A DNA stretch of 64,000 bases from Vreelandella massiliensis (GTDB lineage: Bacteria; Pseudomonadota; Gammaproteobacteria; Pseudomonadales; Halomonadaceae): NCBI RefSeq assembly GCF_900155385.1, contig NZ_LT699745.1, forward strand, positions 818,945 through 882,944, written 5' to 3'. A program made the position numbers and the translations under genes. Positions 42,939 through 51,122 of the stretch are shown here, in pieces (position 1 is the stretch's first letter; every line of letters begins with the position of its first letter). The notes under the pieces were generated by a model. The model was not told where the DNA came from. It ran no database searches and saw only the letters and a program-made list of their open reading frames with translations.

Positions 42939-43463
42939 ATGCGATACACCCGCGCTAACACAATAGGGCTTTTGCTGTTCGTCGCACTGCTGGCGACACC
43001 GCTGGCGGCGCAGACCGTCTATCGTGTGGTGGATGAGCAGGGGCGCGTGACGTTTACCGACAATGCCGCAAGCGGCGGGGAGAGGGTGGAGATCGCCCCC
43101 TTGCCGAACGTCTCCTCTTCGCGCGGCGCGGCACCTGAAGCATCGGCGGCGCCTTCCCCCAAAAGTGCCCCAGGTCGGCCCTTTATGCCCTACGACCGCT
43201 TTGTGATCGAAAAGCCCGGCGACAACGCGCGTTTGGCGAGCGGAACCACTGCGGTAGAACTGTCAATAAGCCCGCGGCTGCACGATGACCATCAGGTACG
43301 CTTGCGCGTCAACGGGGAGGTAAGTCAGTCGGCGCTGCATAGCGAGGCATTCTGGCTGGCGAACTTACCCGAGGGCACCCATCAGGTGCAGGCGGAGTTG
43401 CTCGATAGCCAAGGGCAAGTCCGCCATCAAACACCGTCAGTGCATCTGCATATCGACCCTTAG
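42939..43463 (+). CDS. Exported DUF4124-domain protein
   Basis: This 174-residue protein has a signal peptide (about 1-25, ending AAQ) and a DUF4124 domain (TVYRVVDEQGRVTFTDNAAS, about 26-45). A Pro/Ala/Ser-rich linker follows, then a C-terminal Ig-like beta sandwich (about 105-174, VELSISPRLHDDHQVRLRVN). The function of DUF4124 is unknown. Genes of this type also sit between glnA and ntrB in other gammaproteobacteria, as I recall. The ATG at 42939 has GGAGAG upstream; an 11-codon longer frame begins inside the terminator. Confidence 0.82.
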   Translation: MRYTRANTIGLLLFVALLATPLAAQTVYRVVDEQGRVTFTDNAASGGERVEIAPLPNVSSSRGAAPEASAAPSPKSAPGRPFMPYDRFVIEKPGDNARLASGTTAVELSISPRLHDDHQVRLRVNGEVSQSALHSEAFWLANLPEGTHQVQAELLDSQGQVRHQTPSVHLHIDP

Positions 43464-43480
43464 TGCACTATATTGGTGCA
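43464..43480 (+). promoter_or_regulatory. Perfect NtrC-binding site upstream of ntrBC
   Basis: TGCACTATATTGGTGCA starts immediately after the stop codon of the previous gene and fits the NtrC consensus TGCAC-N7-GTGCA at every defined position. It is centred about 143 bases before the predicted sigma-54 start of ntrB, a normal enhancer distance. Confidence 0.88.
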
Positions 43481-43588
43481 ATGAGGACCGCTTATCTTGT
43501 CGTTATTGCGCTGTGAATGAGCGAGCGCCATCGCGCCGTGCGCGCTTAGCGTGCAGTTGTGGCTCACTTAACATCGTTTAGCAAAAGC

Positions 43589-43604
43589 TGGCGTGCTTTT
43601 TGCA
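43589..43604 (+). promoter_or_regulatory. Sigma-54 promoter of ntrB-ntrC
   Basis: TGGCGTGCTTTTTGCA has GG (43590-43591) and GC (43602-43603) separated by ten bases and a strong TTTTTGCA -12 block. Start of transcription is expected near 43615, about 115 bases before ntrB. Confidence 0.8.
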
Positions 43605-43680
43605 GCAGTTTTAGCGGCAGTTTTTGCACTAGTGCTTAGAAATAGTTTTTTGCCATAGCTCTTGTCACTGTTTTTGCCAT
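43595..43680 (+). repeat. Four TTTTTGC units with about 25-base periodicity
   Basis: GCTTTTTGC (43595), AGTTTTTGC (43619), AGTTTTTTGCCAT (43644) and TGTTTTTGCCAT (43669) recur every 24-26 bases. The first is the -12 element of the sigma-54 promoter, and the other three would lie in the untranslated leader of ntrB. They could be decoy or accessory polymerase sites or an RNA-level signal. I know of no precedent. Confidence 0.6.
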
Positions 43681-43731
43681 GACGCTTATCTAGGCGTGGC
43701 AAAGGCCATTTTTGAACGCCCGGGACACGCC

Positions 43732-44805
43732 ATGTATCAGCGATTACTCGAACATCTCACCACCGCGGTGCTGTTATTGGACGGAAAGCTTACCGTGCGC
43801 TGGATGAATCCGGCAGCGGAAGCGCTTTTGGCCGTGAGTATGAGCCGAGTTCAGGGCACCAGTCTCGATGCGCTGCTCGGCGGTGGCGCGGGAGTGGGGG
43901 ATAGCATCGATAGCGTGCTGGCCAAAGCCCGCGACGCTTTCCACCCCTACACCCAGCGCGAAGCGCGCATCATGCCGCTTAACGGTGAGCCGTTAACGGT
44001 GGATTACACGGTGACACCGCTCTCCGCCGATGAGCTTTTGTTGGAAGTGGAGCCGCGCGACCGGTTGATGCAGATCTCCCGCGAGGAGGCGCTCACCACC
44101 CGCCAAGAGACGATTAAAGTGCTCGCGCGTGGGCTGGCCCATGAGGTGAAAAACCCCCTCGGCGGGATTCGCGGCGCCGCGCAGCTGTTAGAGCGCGACC
44201 TGGATGACCCGTCGCTGAAGGAGTTCACGCGTATTATCGTCGAAGAGGTCGACCGGCTAAAAGACTTGGTCGACTCAATGCTTGGCCCCAACCACATCGT
44301 CAAACACGAGTCGGTGAATATCCATAAGGTGCTTGAGCGGGTGCGCTCGCTGTTGATCGCCGAGCATCCCCAGGTGGAGATTATCCGCGACTACGACCCG
44401 AGTCTGCCGGATCTCTTCGGTGATGAAGCACAGATGATTCAGGCGGTGTTGAACGTGGCGCGTAATGCCGTGCAGGCGATGACGGATGCCCGTACCGCCT
44501 CGCCGACGTTGATACTGCGTACCCGCGCCAAGCGTCAGTTTACGCTGGGGGCGGAGCGTCACCGCTTGGTCAGCGAGGTCGGCATTATCGATAACGGCCC
44601 GGGTATTCCCGAATCGCTGCAGGAGACGCTGTTTTACCCCATGGTCTCCGGGCGCGCCGAAGGCAGCGGGCTGGGGCTTTCGATCGCGCAGTCGATCCTG
44701 CATCAGCACCAGGGGTTGATCGAGTGCGAATCGTACCCCGGCCACACCGAATTCCGTCTATTGATTCCCTTGTTTGTTGATTCATCGGAGACACGCGATG
44801 ACTGA
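43732..44805 (+). CDS. glnL: Nitrogen regulation sensor histidine kinase NtrB
   Basis: This 357-residue cytoplasmic kinase/phosphatase of NtrC is controlled by PII. It has an N-terminal PAS domain (about 5-110), the H-box GLAHEVKNPLGGIRGAAQLL with His137 (E. coli His139) and an ATPase domain with NVARNAVQAM (N box), DNGPGIP (G1) and GSGLGLSIAQSI (G2). The start is uncertain: ATG at 43732 is closest to family length, and a GTG at 43696 would add 12 residues; neither has a strong Shine-Dalgarno. Its stop overlaps ntrC by eight bases. Confidence 0.93.
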   Translation: MYQRLLEHLTTAVLLLDGKLTVRWMNPAAEALLAVSMSRVQGTSLDALLGGGAGVGDSIDSVLAKARDAFHPYTQREARIMPLNGEPLTVDYTVTPLSADELLLEVEPRDRLMQISREEALTTRQETIKVLARGLAHEVKNPLGGIRGAAQLLERDLDDPSLKEFTRIIVEEVDRLKDLVDSMLGPNHIVKHESVNIHKVLERVRSLLIAEHPQVEIIRDYDPSLPDLFGDEAQMIQAVLNVARNAVQAMTDARTASPTLILRTRAKRQFTLGAERHRLVSEVGIIDNGPGIPESLQETLFYPMVSGRAEGSGLGLSIAQSILHQHQGLIECESYPGHTEFRLLIPLFVDSSETRDD

Positions 44806-46228
44806 GTCAAGCCGTAACGACGTTGCCCGCGTGGTGATTGTCGATGATGACCGGGCCATCCGCTGGGTATTAGAGCGTGCCCTGGCCCAACCGGACCTCG
44901 ATGTCGAGTGCATTGAGCGCGCCGACACCGCGCTAGAGCGTTTGATCGAGGACCCGCCCGATGTGCTGGTGACCGATATCCGCATGCCTGGTATCGACGG
45001 GCTGGATCTGATGGCGCGCATCCGTGAGGCGCACCCGGACCTGCCGGTGATCGTGATGACCGCGCACTCGGACTTAGACAGCGCCGTGGCCTCCTACCAA
45101 GGCGGCGCGTTTGAGTACCTACCCAAGCCGTTCGACGTGGATGAAGCGCTGGCGCTGGTGCGCCGGGCGGTGGCGCATGCCCGCGAACGCCAGCGGCCGA
45201 TTACCGCCCCCGAAGGGCTCAACGCCGAGATCATTGGCGAGGCCCCGGCGATGCAGGAGGTGTTCCGCGCCATCGGGCGGCTGTCGCATTCGCATATCAC
45301 GGTGCTGATTAACGGCGAGTCGGGCACGGGGAAAGAGCGCGTGGCGCAGGCGCTGCACCAGCACAGCCCGCGTGCGGGTAAGCCGTTTATCGCCCTGAAC
45401 ATGGCGGCCATTCCACGGGATTTGATCGAGTCCGAGCTCTTTGGCCACGAAAAAGGCGCCTTTACCGGGGCGACCGCGCAGCGCCAGGGGCGCTTTGAGC
45501 AGTCCAACGGCGGCACGCTGTTTCTCGATGAGATTGGCGATATGCCCGCAGAGGCGCAAACGCGCCTTTTGCGGGTATTAGCGGACGGCGAGTTTTACCG
45601 CGTGGGCGGCCATACGCCGGTGCGGGTGGATGTACGCATCATCGCCGCGACCCACCAAAACCTGGAGTCGCTGGTGGACGACGGGCGTTTCCGCGAGGAT
45701 CTGTTTCACCGCCTCAACGTGATTCGCATACACCTGCCGCGGCTTTCCGAGCGGCGCGAGGATATTCCCCGGCTGACGCGCCACTTTCTGGCCGAGGCGG
45801 CCAAAGAGCTCTCCACCGATGTCAAAGTCCTCACCCCCGAAGCCGAAGCGCACTTAACCCGGCTGCCGTGGCCGGGCAACGTGCGCCAGCTAGAAAATAT
45901 CTGCCGCTGGCTGACGGTGATGGCCTCGGGGCGCGAAATTTTGGTGGAAGACCTACCGCCTGAGCTTCTTGAAGTGAGCCCCGCCGAGGGCGCGACGTTG
46001 GGTGATTGGCGCAGCGCCTTTCGCGAATGGGCCGACCACGCGTTGGCGGAGGGCCATACGCACCTGCTCGAAGAGGCGGTGCCGGATTTCGAGCGCATTC
46101 TGATCGAGACGGCGCTCAAGCATACCGGCGGGCGCAAGGGCGAGGCGGCGGAGCTTCTGGGCTGGGGGCGCAATACGCTCACGCGGAAATTAAAAACGCT
46201 GCTGCCGGCACTGGCCGACGAGGGCTAA
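44798..46228 (+). CDS. glnG: Nitrogen regulation response regulator NtrC
   Basis: This 476-residue sigma-54 activator has a receiver domain with phospho-acceptor Asp60 (VTDIRMPGIDG) and Lys110. The AAA+ domain has Walker A GESGTGKE (173-180), the sigma-54 contact loop GAFTGA (220-225) and Walker B TLFLDEIGDM. The C-terminal Fis-type helix-turn-helix is GRKGEAAELLGWGRNTLTRK. GGAG lies about eight bases before the ATG at 44798. With the sites upstream of glnA and ntrB, it closes a feedback loop on its own operon. Confidence 0.96.
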   Translation: MTESSRNDVARVVIVDDDRAIRWVLERALAQPDLDVECIERADTALERLIEDPPDVLVTDIRMPGIDGLDLMARIREAHPDLPVIVMTAHSDLDSAVASYQGGAFEYLPKPFDVDEALALVRRAVAHARERQRPITAPEGLNAEIIGEAPAMQEVFRAIGRLSHSHITVLINGESGTGKERVAQALHQHSPRAGKPFIALNMAAIPRDLIESELFGHEKGAFTGATAQRQGRFEQSNGGTLFLDEIGDMPAEAQTRLLRVLADGEFYRVGGHTPVRVDVRIIAATHQNLESLVDDGRFREDLFHRLNVIRIHLPRLSERREDIPRLTRHFLAEAAKELSTDVKVLTPEAEAHLTRLPWPGNVRQLENICRWLTVMASGREILVEDLPPELLEVSPAEGATLGDWRSAFREWADHALAEGHTHLLEEAVPDFERILIETALKHTGGRKGEAAELLGWGRNTLTRKLKTLLPALADEG

Positions 46229-46353
46229 TCGGGCCGCGATGCGGGTCGCCGGCATGTGGGCATGATGTATGTCATGACGCTCCTAGTAAAAGCGCGTTAG
46301 CGTTAGGCTCTTATTCGCTCCCTGTACGTCAATGATAAAAAGAGCCCAATGCT

Positions 46354-47517
46354 ATGCCAACGCGCTTAGAACGTCGTCGCGACCCGAGTGTTGCCAAGCC
46401 AGCCGAAACGTCGTGGGTCGCTAGTACCATGAGTGCCTTAAGCGATACGTTAACCACCCGTCACCATAGCCGCGATTTTGTCTTCGCCCATGGCCACTAT
46501 CTGCGTAGCCGCGTGATGGCCGTGGGGTTTATCTTTTTGCTTCTCTCGCCCTTGTGGCTATTGATTGACGCGTTAATGCTGCCGCAAGCCGTGCAGCGGT
46601 ACACCCTGGCCGGGCGCGTGATCATGATGCTTGGTTTTGCCGGGGTGGTGTGGTGGGCATGGCGCAGTGAAGAGAATATTCGCCGAATCCGCTTTAGCGC
46701 CGGCGCGTTGATCGCGCTGCCCGCGCTTTTTTATGCCCTGGTGCTGAGCGTTGTGCCCCACGACGCCAATCAAGCGCTGGTGGGTTACAACTTTATCCCC
46801 TTTTTGCTCGTCGCGGCGTTAAGTGTCTTTCCGTTCACGCTGCTGGAGTCGCTGCTGGCCGGGCTTTTGTTGCAGGCTTTGTTGGTCTTCGCCCAACACG
46901 TTAACGGTAGCTGGCTCACCCCCGCCGGGCTTGAAGCGCAGTGGCTATTGGCCACGCTGCTGGTCGTCGCGCTGACCGCCAACCATTTTCAGCTCAGCCT
47001 GTTGCTGCGCCTGTACCGCCAGGCCACCCACGATGCGCTCACGGGGTTGTTAAACCGCGGGGCGTTGGAGCGGCGCCTGGCCGAGATCGAGCGGGAAGAG
47101 GCGCGAACAGGCAAGCCGGTGCCGTATGCCCTGCTCATGCTGGATATTGATCACTTCAAACGCGTCAACGACACCCACGGCCACTCGGTGGGCGATAAAG
47201 TGCTGCGCGAGTTCGCCCGGCTGATTGCGCTGCAGGTGCGCGCCGGGGATTTCGTCGCCCGCTACGGCGGGGAGGAGTTTGTGGTGGTGCTGCTCGGCGC
47301 TGACGCGGAGAACGCGGCCCTCGTGGCGGAGCGCATTCGCGAGACGGTCGAGGGGGCGACGCTGTTTGACCACGATGGCAACCCCGTGCCGGTGACGACC
47401 AGTATCGGCGTGGCCTGCCCCGACGCGCCGCAGGCCAGCGAGGCAACGCTGAAGGTAGCCGATGAGCGCCTTTATCACGCCAAAGAGAGCGGGCGTAACC
47501 GCGTGTGCAACGGCTAG
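46354..47517 (+). CDS. Membrane diguanylate cyclase (GGDEF domain)
   Basis: This 387-residue protein has an N-terminal cytoplasmic tail, six hydrophobic helices (about residues 55-205) and a GGDEF domain (about 220-385). The active site reads GGEEF and the magnesium site LDIDHFKRVNDTHGHSVGDK. An RxxD inhibitory site (RAGD) stands five residues before GGEEF, so it should make cyclic di-GMP and be product-inhibited. The membrane part is not a family I can name. It is a single gene convergent with the ChaN-like gene. Confidence 0.9.
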   Translation: MPTRLERRRDPSVAKPAETSWVASTMSALSDTLTTRHHSRDFVFAHGHYLRSRVMAVGFIFLLLSPLWLLIDALMLPQAVQRYTLAGRVIMMLGFAGVVWWAWRSEENIRRIRFSAGALIALPALFYALVLSVVPHDANQALVGYNFIPFLLVAALSVFPFTLLESLLAGLLLQALLVFAQHVNGSWLTPAGLEAQWLLATLLVVALTANHFQLSLLLRLYRQATHDALTGLLNRGALERRLAEIEREEARTGKPVPYALLMLDIDHFKRVNDTHGHSVGDKVLREFARLIALQVRAGDFVARYGGEEFVVVLLGADAENAALVAERIRETVEGATLFDHDGNPVPVTTSIGVACPDAPQASEATLKVADERLYHAKESGRNRVCNG

Positions 47518-47540
47518 TGGCGAGGGCATTGGCTAAGGGG

Positions 47541-48440
47541 CTAAGGGGTAGGGTGCTCTAAAAGATAGAGCGCGTCGGCGCGCGTGGGGTTCAGCGGCTC
47601 GCACGGCTCGGGGGTGACGGGCATCAACGTGAAAACCTCGTCGACGCCCAGGGCATCTAGCTGGTGCGGCACGCCATCGCCTAAGTGCCCGACGCCCATC
47701 AACCCCACGGCCAGCACGTCCTCTTGTGCGGCATCGGCGAGGGCACTTGCCATCGCCACATCCCAGGTGAGCTGGGCATTGAGAAAGCGCTCAAACGCAA
47801 CGTCGCTCGGCGTATGATCGTTTTCGCCCATCGGGTGGGATTCAAAGACCGCTTGCAGCCGCTCGCGGTAGGCGGTGGTGGGGGCTGCCGGGGCGGGAAT
47901 GTGGTGGCGGTCGTCCGCGGGCACGGCATCGAAGCCTTCCGCGGCAAGCTCCCGGCGCAGTGTCGGGCGAACGTTGAGCGCGATCAGCGGAATCTGCTCC
48001 ATGCGCGCAAAGTGCAAAATGGGCCAGTAAAGCGCGGGGTCGATACCCCAGGCATTGTGCCAGTCGCTCTCGGTTAGAAATTCCTCCTCGTTAAGCTCCC
48101 CCGCGACCCAAGCGTCCAAGGCAGGCTGGGCCTCGCGCGGCAGCATCTCCAACCCGATGACCAGCGCCTCGCGGTGCGCGGCAAGCCCCGCCAGCGTATG
48201 CAGCTGCCAGCGGTGGTGATCCACGCGGTCATGGCGCTCACCTAGTAACACTACGTCTTGGCGCGCCGCTTGTGACAGCAGTTGCGGGGCTGAAACGCTA
48301 ACGCCCGCTTGCCACCATGTCCCCGGCGGTAACGTGTCCGAGGAGAACGCAGACGGGTCGCAGTCGCTGGCGGTAGCGCTGGATGCAAGACTCAGCGCCA
48401 GCAGCGTGAAGGCAGCAGTGTGAGCGCGGCGTGTGGGCAT
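47541..48440 (-). CDS. ChaN-like exported protein
   Basis: This 299-residue protein has a signal peptide (about 1-25). It carries the ChaN/EreA-type core: VVLLGERHDRVDHHRWQLHT, ALVIGLEMLPREAQPALDAW, SDWHNAWGIDPALYWPILHF and VGLMGVGHLGDGVPHQL. ChaN relatives bind haem or act as metal-dependent hydrolases. A Cys follows the signal region (ASDC) but does not form a proper lipobox, so lipidation is doubtful. It may be in one transcript with the small genes upstream on the minus strand. Confidence 0.78.
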   Translation of the reverse strand: MPTRRAHTAAFTLLALSLASSATASDCDPSAFSSDTLPPGTWWQAGVSVSAPQLLSQAARQDVVLLGERHDRVDHHRWQLHTLAGLAAHREALVIGLEMLPREAQPALDAWVAGELNEEEFLTESDWHNAWGIDPALYWPILHFARMEQIPLIALNVRPTLRRELAAEGFDAVPADDRHHIPAPAAPTTAYRERLQAVFESHPMGENDHTPSDVAFERFLNAQLTWDVAMASALADAAQEDVLAVGLMGVGHLGDGVPHQLDALGVDEVFTLMPVTPEPCEPLNPTRADALYLLEHPTP

Positions 48441-48484
48441 GGCAACGTCCTGTTGGGTTCTCTTGGGGCGAGTGCTCTTGGGAA

Positions 48485-48655
48485 TTAGCGGGCCTCGAGT
48501 TTTTTGATCTCGGCAAGCAGGGCTTCCGCCTCTTCGGTCAGGGTGGCGTTGGCGCGCATGTCGCCGTTGCGCGACGCCTCCATCGCTTGCTGGAGTTTGC
48601 GTTCGTACGCTTGCTGCAGTTTCTTCTTAGGATCGCGCTTGAATAGACCCAACAT
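48485..48655 (-). CDS. Small DUF6435-like protein
   Basis: This 56-residue protein begins MLGLFKRDPKKKLQQAYERK and continues LQQAMEASRNGDMRANATLT, then EEAEALLAEIKKLEAR. It is a predicted helical hairpin with a short hydrophobic N-terminal patch. It closely resembles the widespread marine and halomonad DUF6435 family, of unknown function. GAGGAG lies about eight bases before the ATG at 48655. A longer frame to 48772 lacks such a site. Confidence 0.8.
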   Translation of the reverse strand: MLGLFKRDPKKKLQQAYERKLQQAMEASRNGDMRANATLTEEAEALLAEIKKLEAR

Positions 48656-48728
48656 GGGTGATCTCCTCTGCGGTATACACGTCGGTGTGTATACTATTTG
48701 TAGAGGTTTTGCTTGCCCTTGTCTAATG

Positions 48729-49253
48729 CTAATCGCCTTGTCGTGCCAAGCAGCGCCGTAAGAAGTACTCAAAGTCGGTCAAAATAAGCGCCAAGCTGGC
48801 GTGCAGGCGGTGGTCGTCGTCGATCAGGCGTAACGATAGCCGCTGGCGCTGGGCAAACTCGATCACCGGCCCCGGCGGGACAATGTCATCCCGCCAGCCG
48901 TGGATGATATGCGTGTCGCGCGCCTGCAGCGTGGGGGAGGTCTCAGGGTAGCCGGCCAGGCCAATGGCGGGCGCGATCAAAAAGCAGCCCAGGCTTGGGT
49001 GCTCGGCGCTGATCATGGCGCTGAGCCAGCCGCCGAGGCTAGAGCCCGCCATCACGCAAGCGGCGGGGTTATCACCGCGGGCATTCAGCGTTTGCTGAAG
49101 GTGGTCAAGCCGGGCTTGCGGCTCGGGCATGTCGCGGTAATCCATCACCACCGGCTCGCAGTCGTCGAGCTCTTCCACAATGCCTTTAAGCGCCTGCATT
49201 TTCAGTGCCCCGGGGCCGCTTTCCAACCCGTGGGAGAGGTATACCGTGATCAT
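48729..49253 (-). CDS. YqiA-like alpha/beta-hydrolase (esterase)
   Basis: This 174-residue small esterase of the UPF0227/YqiA type begins MITVYLSHGLESGPGALKMQ. The nucleophile elbow is GSSLGG (about residues 70-75), followed by the catalytic Asp in GWRDDIVPP and His in DDDHRLHASL. The natural substrate is unknown; E. coli YqiA acts on short-chain esters in vitro. It lies 97 bases downstream of the PAP2 gene on the same strand. Confidence 0.83.
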   Translation of the reverse strand: MITVYLSHGLESGPGALKMQALKGIVEELDDCEPVVMDYRDMPEPQARLDHLQQTLNARGDNPAACVMAGSSLGGWLSAMISAEHPSLGCFLIAPAIGLAGYPETSPTLQARDTHIIHGWRDDIVPPGPVIEFAQRQRLSLRLIDDDHRLHASLALILTDFEYFLRRCLARQGD

Positions 49254-49350
49254 GATACGTTCCGCTTGCTAATGTTAATCGAAGAGTGGCAATCAAATAG
49301 TGGCAACCAAATTACAGTAGCGCCTTCTATCCTCAATTGCCAAGCAAGCA

Positions 49351-49890
49351 TCAGCCCCAAAACGCTAGGCTTAACAGGGCAAAACCGTAGCCCATGGCGC
49401 CACCGGCGACGACATCACTGACATAGTGCAGACCCAATCCCACGCGCGAGATGGCGATCAGCAGCGCTAGCGGCATCACTATTGGCAAAAGCCACGGCAT
49501 GTGCGCCGCCACCAAGACGCAAAACATCACCGCGTGCAGGGTGTGGCCGCTGGGAAAACTGTAGCGGTCCCGGGCCGGTTCGCTGCACTGAATACCATTA
49601 CGGTAGGTGATAAAGGGGCGCTCACGGCACAGCCGCGTTTTTACAAAGCGGTATACCCCAATGGCGATCAGTGCGGTGAGCGTATACTGCACCAGGCGCA
49701 TTCCGCCGTCAGGCAGCATTAGCGGCAGCGCCGCCATCAGCGCCACCCAAGCGGGCCAGTCGCCGAGCCGACTGGCGATTTGCAGTGTCAGCCGCCAGGG
49801 CCGATAGAGCGAGTAGCGCGTCACACGCTGACAGAACTGCCATTCGAGCAAATCAAGACGATCAAATACGGCAAGAGGGCGAGGGCGCAT
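49351..49890 (-). CDS. PAP2-family membrane phosphatase
   Basis: This 179-residue membrane protein has about five hydrophobic helices and the complete acid-phosphatase signature: KTRLCRERP (Lys84 to Pro92), PSGH (113-116) and SRVGLGLHYVSD (Ser148, His155, Asp159). Such enzymes hydrolyse phosphatidic acid, phosphatidylglycerol-phosphate or undecaprenyl pyrophosphate. The ATG at 49890 behind AGGAGA overlaps the end of the upstream glycosyltransferase by 29 bases. That pairing suggests it supplies diacylglycerol or another dephosphorylated lipid to the transferase; this is inference. Confidence 0.86.
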   Translation of the reverse strand: MRPRPLAVFDRLDLLEWQFCQRVTRYSLYRPWRLTLQIASRLGDWPAWVALMAALPLMLPDGGMRLVQYTLTALIAIGVYRFVKTRLCRERPFITYRNGIQCSEPARDRYSFPSGHTLHAVMFCVLVAAHMPWLLPIVMPLALLIAISRVGLGLHYVSDVVAGGAMGYGFALLSLAFWG

Positions 49891-51025
49891 GATAAGTCTC
49901 CTGGGCTTGGTGACAGTAGCGATAAAGTTGCTGGGCAATGCCCGACCAGCTCTGCTCAAGCGCGCGTAGTCGCGCTAAGCGGCCAAAACGGGCGTAATCG
50001 GCGGGACGTTGACAAAGCGATACCGCCGCTTGGCGAAACGCTTCACTATCCCCCGGCGCAATGGCCAGACCGTTGCAGCCACTTTGAATCAGCTCGGCGC
50101 TGGCCGCGTGTTGGTAGGCCACCACGGCCAAACCGCTGGCCATGGCTTCGGTGACCACGTTGCCCCAGGTTTCCGATAGCGAGGGAAAGATAAAAAGGTC
50201 GGCGCTGGCATAGTGGTGCCTAAGGGCCTCAGAGGGCAGAAAACCGGTGAAGTGGGCATCGGGCAGCGCTTTTTGCAACTGCGCGCGCGCCGGGCCATCG
50301 CCGACAATCACCTGGGCCATATCCGGGCGCACGCCGCGCATGGCGTGAAAGGTTTCTTGCAAAAGCGGCAGGTTTTTTTCCGCCGCCAGGCGGCCCACGT
50401 ACAGGGCGACCGGCTGGTGCTCGCTCACGCCCCATGAGCGGCGCAAATTGGCATCGCGTCGCGCCGGGGAGAATTTATCCCCCTCGATACCGCGCGACAG
50501 CACCTGAACGTTATCGATGCCGTCGCCGCGCAACGCGTCCGCCTGGGCCTGGGTGGGCACCAGCGTCAGCGCGCAGCCGTTGTGAAAATAGCGTAGATAG
50601 CGGCGTGTCGTCGCGGCTAAAAAGCCCAGGCCATAGTGGTGGCAGTAGTGATCGAAATGGGTGTGCCAGCCGGCCAAAAGGGGGATATGGAGCTGCAACG
50701 CAGCCTGGCGCGCGGCCCAGCCCAGCGGTCCTTGCGTGGCCAAATAGACCACGTCCGGGCGCTGGTCGAGAAAGAAGCGGCGCATGCGCGCCGGCGTTGC
50801 CAGGCCGATTTGCACATCGCGATAGCCGGGCAGCGGCAGGCGCAGAGCGTGTAACTCGGTATCAATCGCCCCGGTATTACCACCGGGGGTGGCGCGTTGC
50901 GGCCGTGGGCGAATAAGGTCAACCGTGACGCCTAAACGTGTCAGCTCATGGCTTAAACGGCGCAGCGTATGCGCCACGCCGTTAATCTCCGGCGCCCAGG
51001 TTTCACTGACCATACATAGCCGCAT
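49862..51025 (-). CDS. GT4-family glycosyltransferase (GDP-mannose/SqdX-like)
   Basis: This 387-residue GT-B enzyme begins MRLCMVSETWAPEINGVAHT, the opening seen in alpha-mannosyltransferase and SqdX-like lipid glycosyltransferases. It contains HTHFDHYCHHYG (about 123-134) and the C-terminal donor site ALYVGRLAAEKNLPLLQETF. The catalytic-type Ex7E pair lies in SETWGNVVTEAMASGLAVVA. The ATG at 51025 has AGGAG upstream; an 8-codon longer frame is less likely. It is followed by an overlapping PAP2 gene and preceded by a PHO-box-like repeat and the phn operon on the same strand. Confidence 0.85.
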   Translation of the reverse strand: MRLCMVSETWAPEINGVAHTLRRLSHELTRLGVTVDLIRPRPQRATPGGNTGAIDTELHALRLPLPGYRDVQIGLATPARMRRFFLDQRPDVVYLATQGPLGWAARQAALQLHIPLLAGWHTHFDHYCHHYGLGFLAATTRRYLRYFHNGCALTLVPTQAQADALRGDGIDNVQVLSRGIEGDKFSPARRDANLRRSWGVSEHQPVALYVGRLAAEKNLPLLQETFHAMRGVRPDMAQVIVGDGPARAQLQKALPDAHFTGFLPSEALRHHYASADLFIFPSLSETWGNVVTEAMASGLAVVAYQHAASAELIQSGCNGLAIAPGDSEAFRQAAVSLCQRPADYARFGRLARLRALEQSWSGIAQQLYRYCHQAQETYHAPSPSCRI

Positions 51026-51073
51026 CGCGAAGCCACTCCTACGTTTCATATGGGCTTATCTTGGCGCGCGGCG

Positions 51074-51091
51074 ATGACAGTGCGGCGACAG
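51074..51091 (-). promoter_or_regulatory. PHO-box-like repeat upstream of the glycosyltransferase
   Basis: On the minus strand CTGTCGCCGCACTGTCAT shows two CTGTC units exactly 11 bases apart, the spacing of PhoB half-sites, and matches the PHO box at about 12 of 18 positions (half-sites nearly perfect, AT-rich spacer replaced by GC). It ends 48 bases before the start codon. A weak -10 (GATAAG near 51055-51060) lies at about the right distance. Confidence 0.6.
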
Positions 51092-51122
51092 GCAGGTGAA
51101 GAAGTGATGACGTGGCGAGCCG

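Noticed and set aside
46300..46347. Hairpin GGCTCTT/AAGAGCC between ntrC and the GGDEF gene as a terminator
   Set aside because: The arms are short and far apart, and no T-run follows on the plus strand. It may be weak, so no terminator is claimed.
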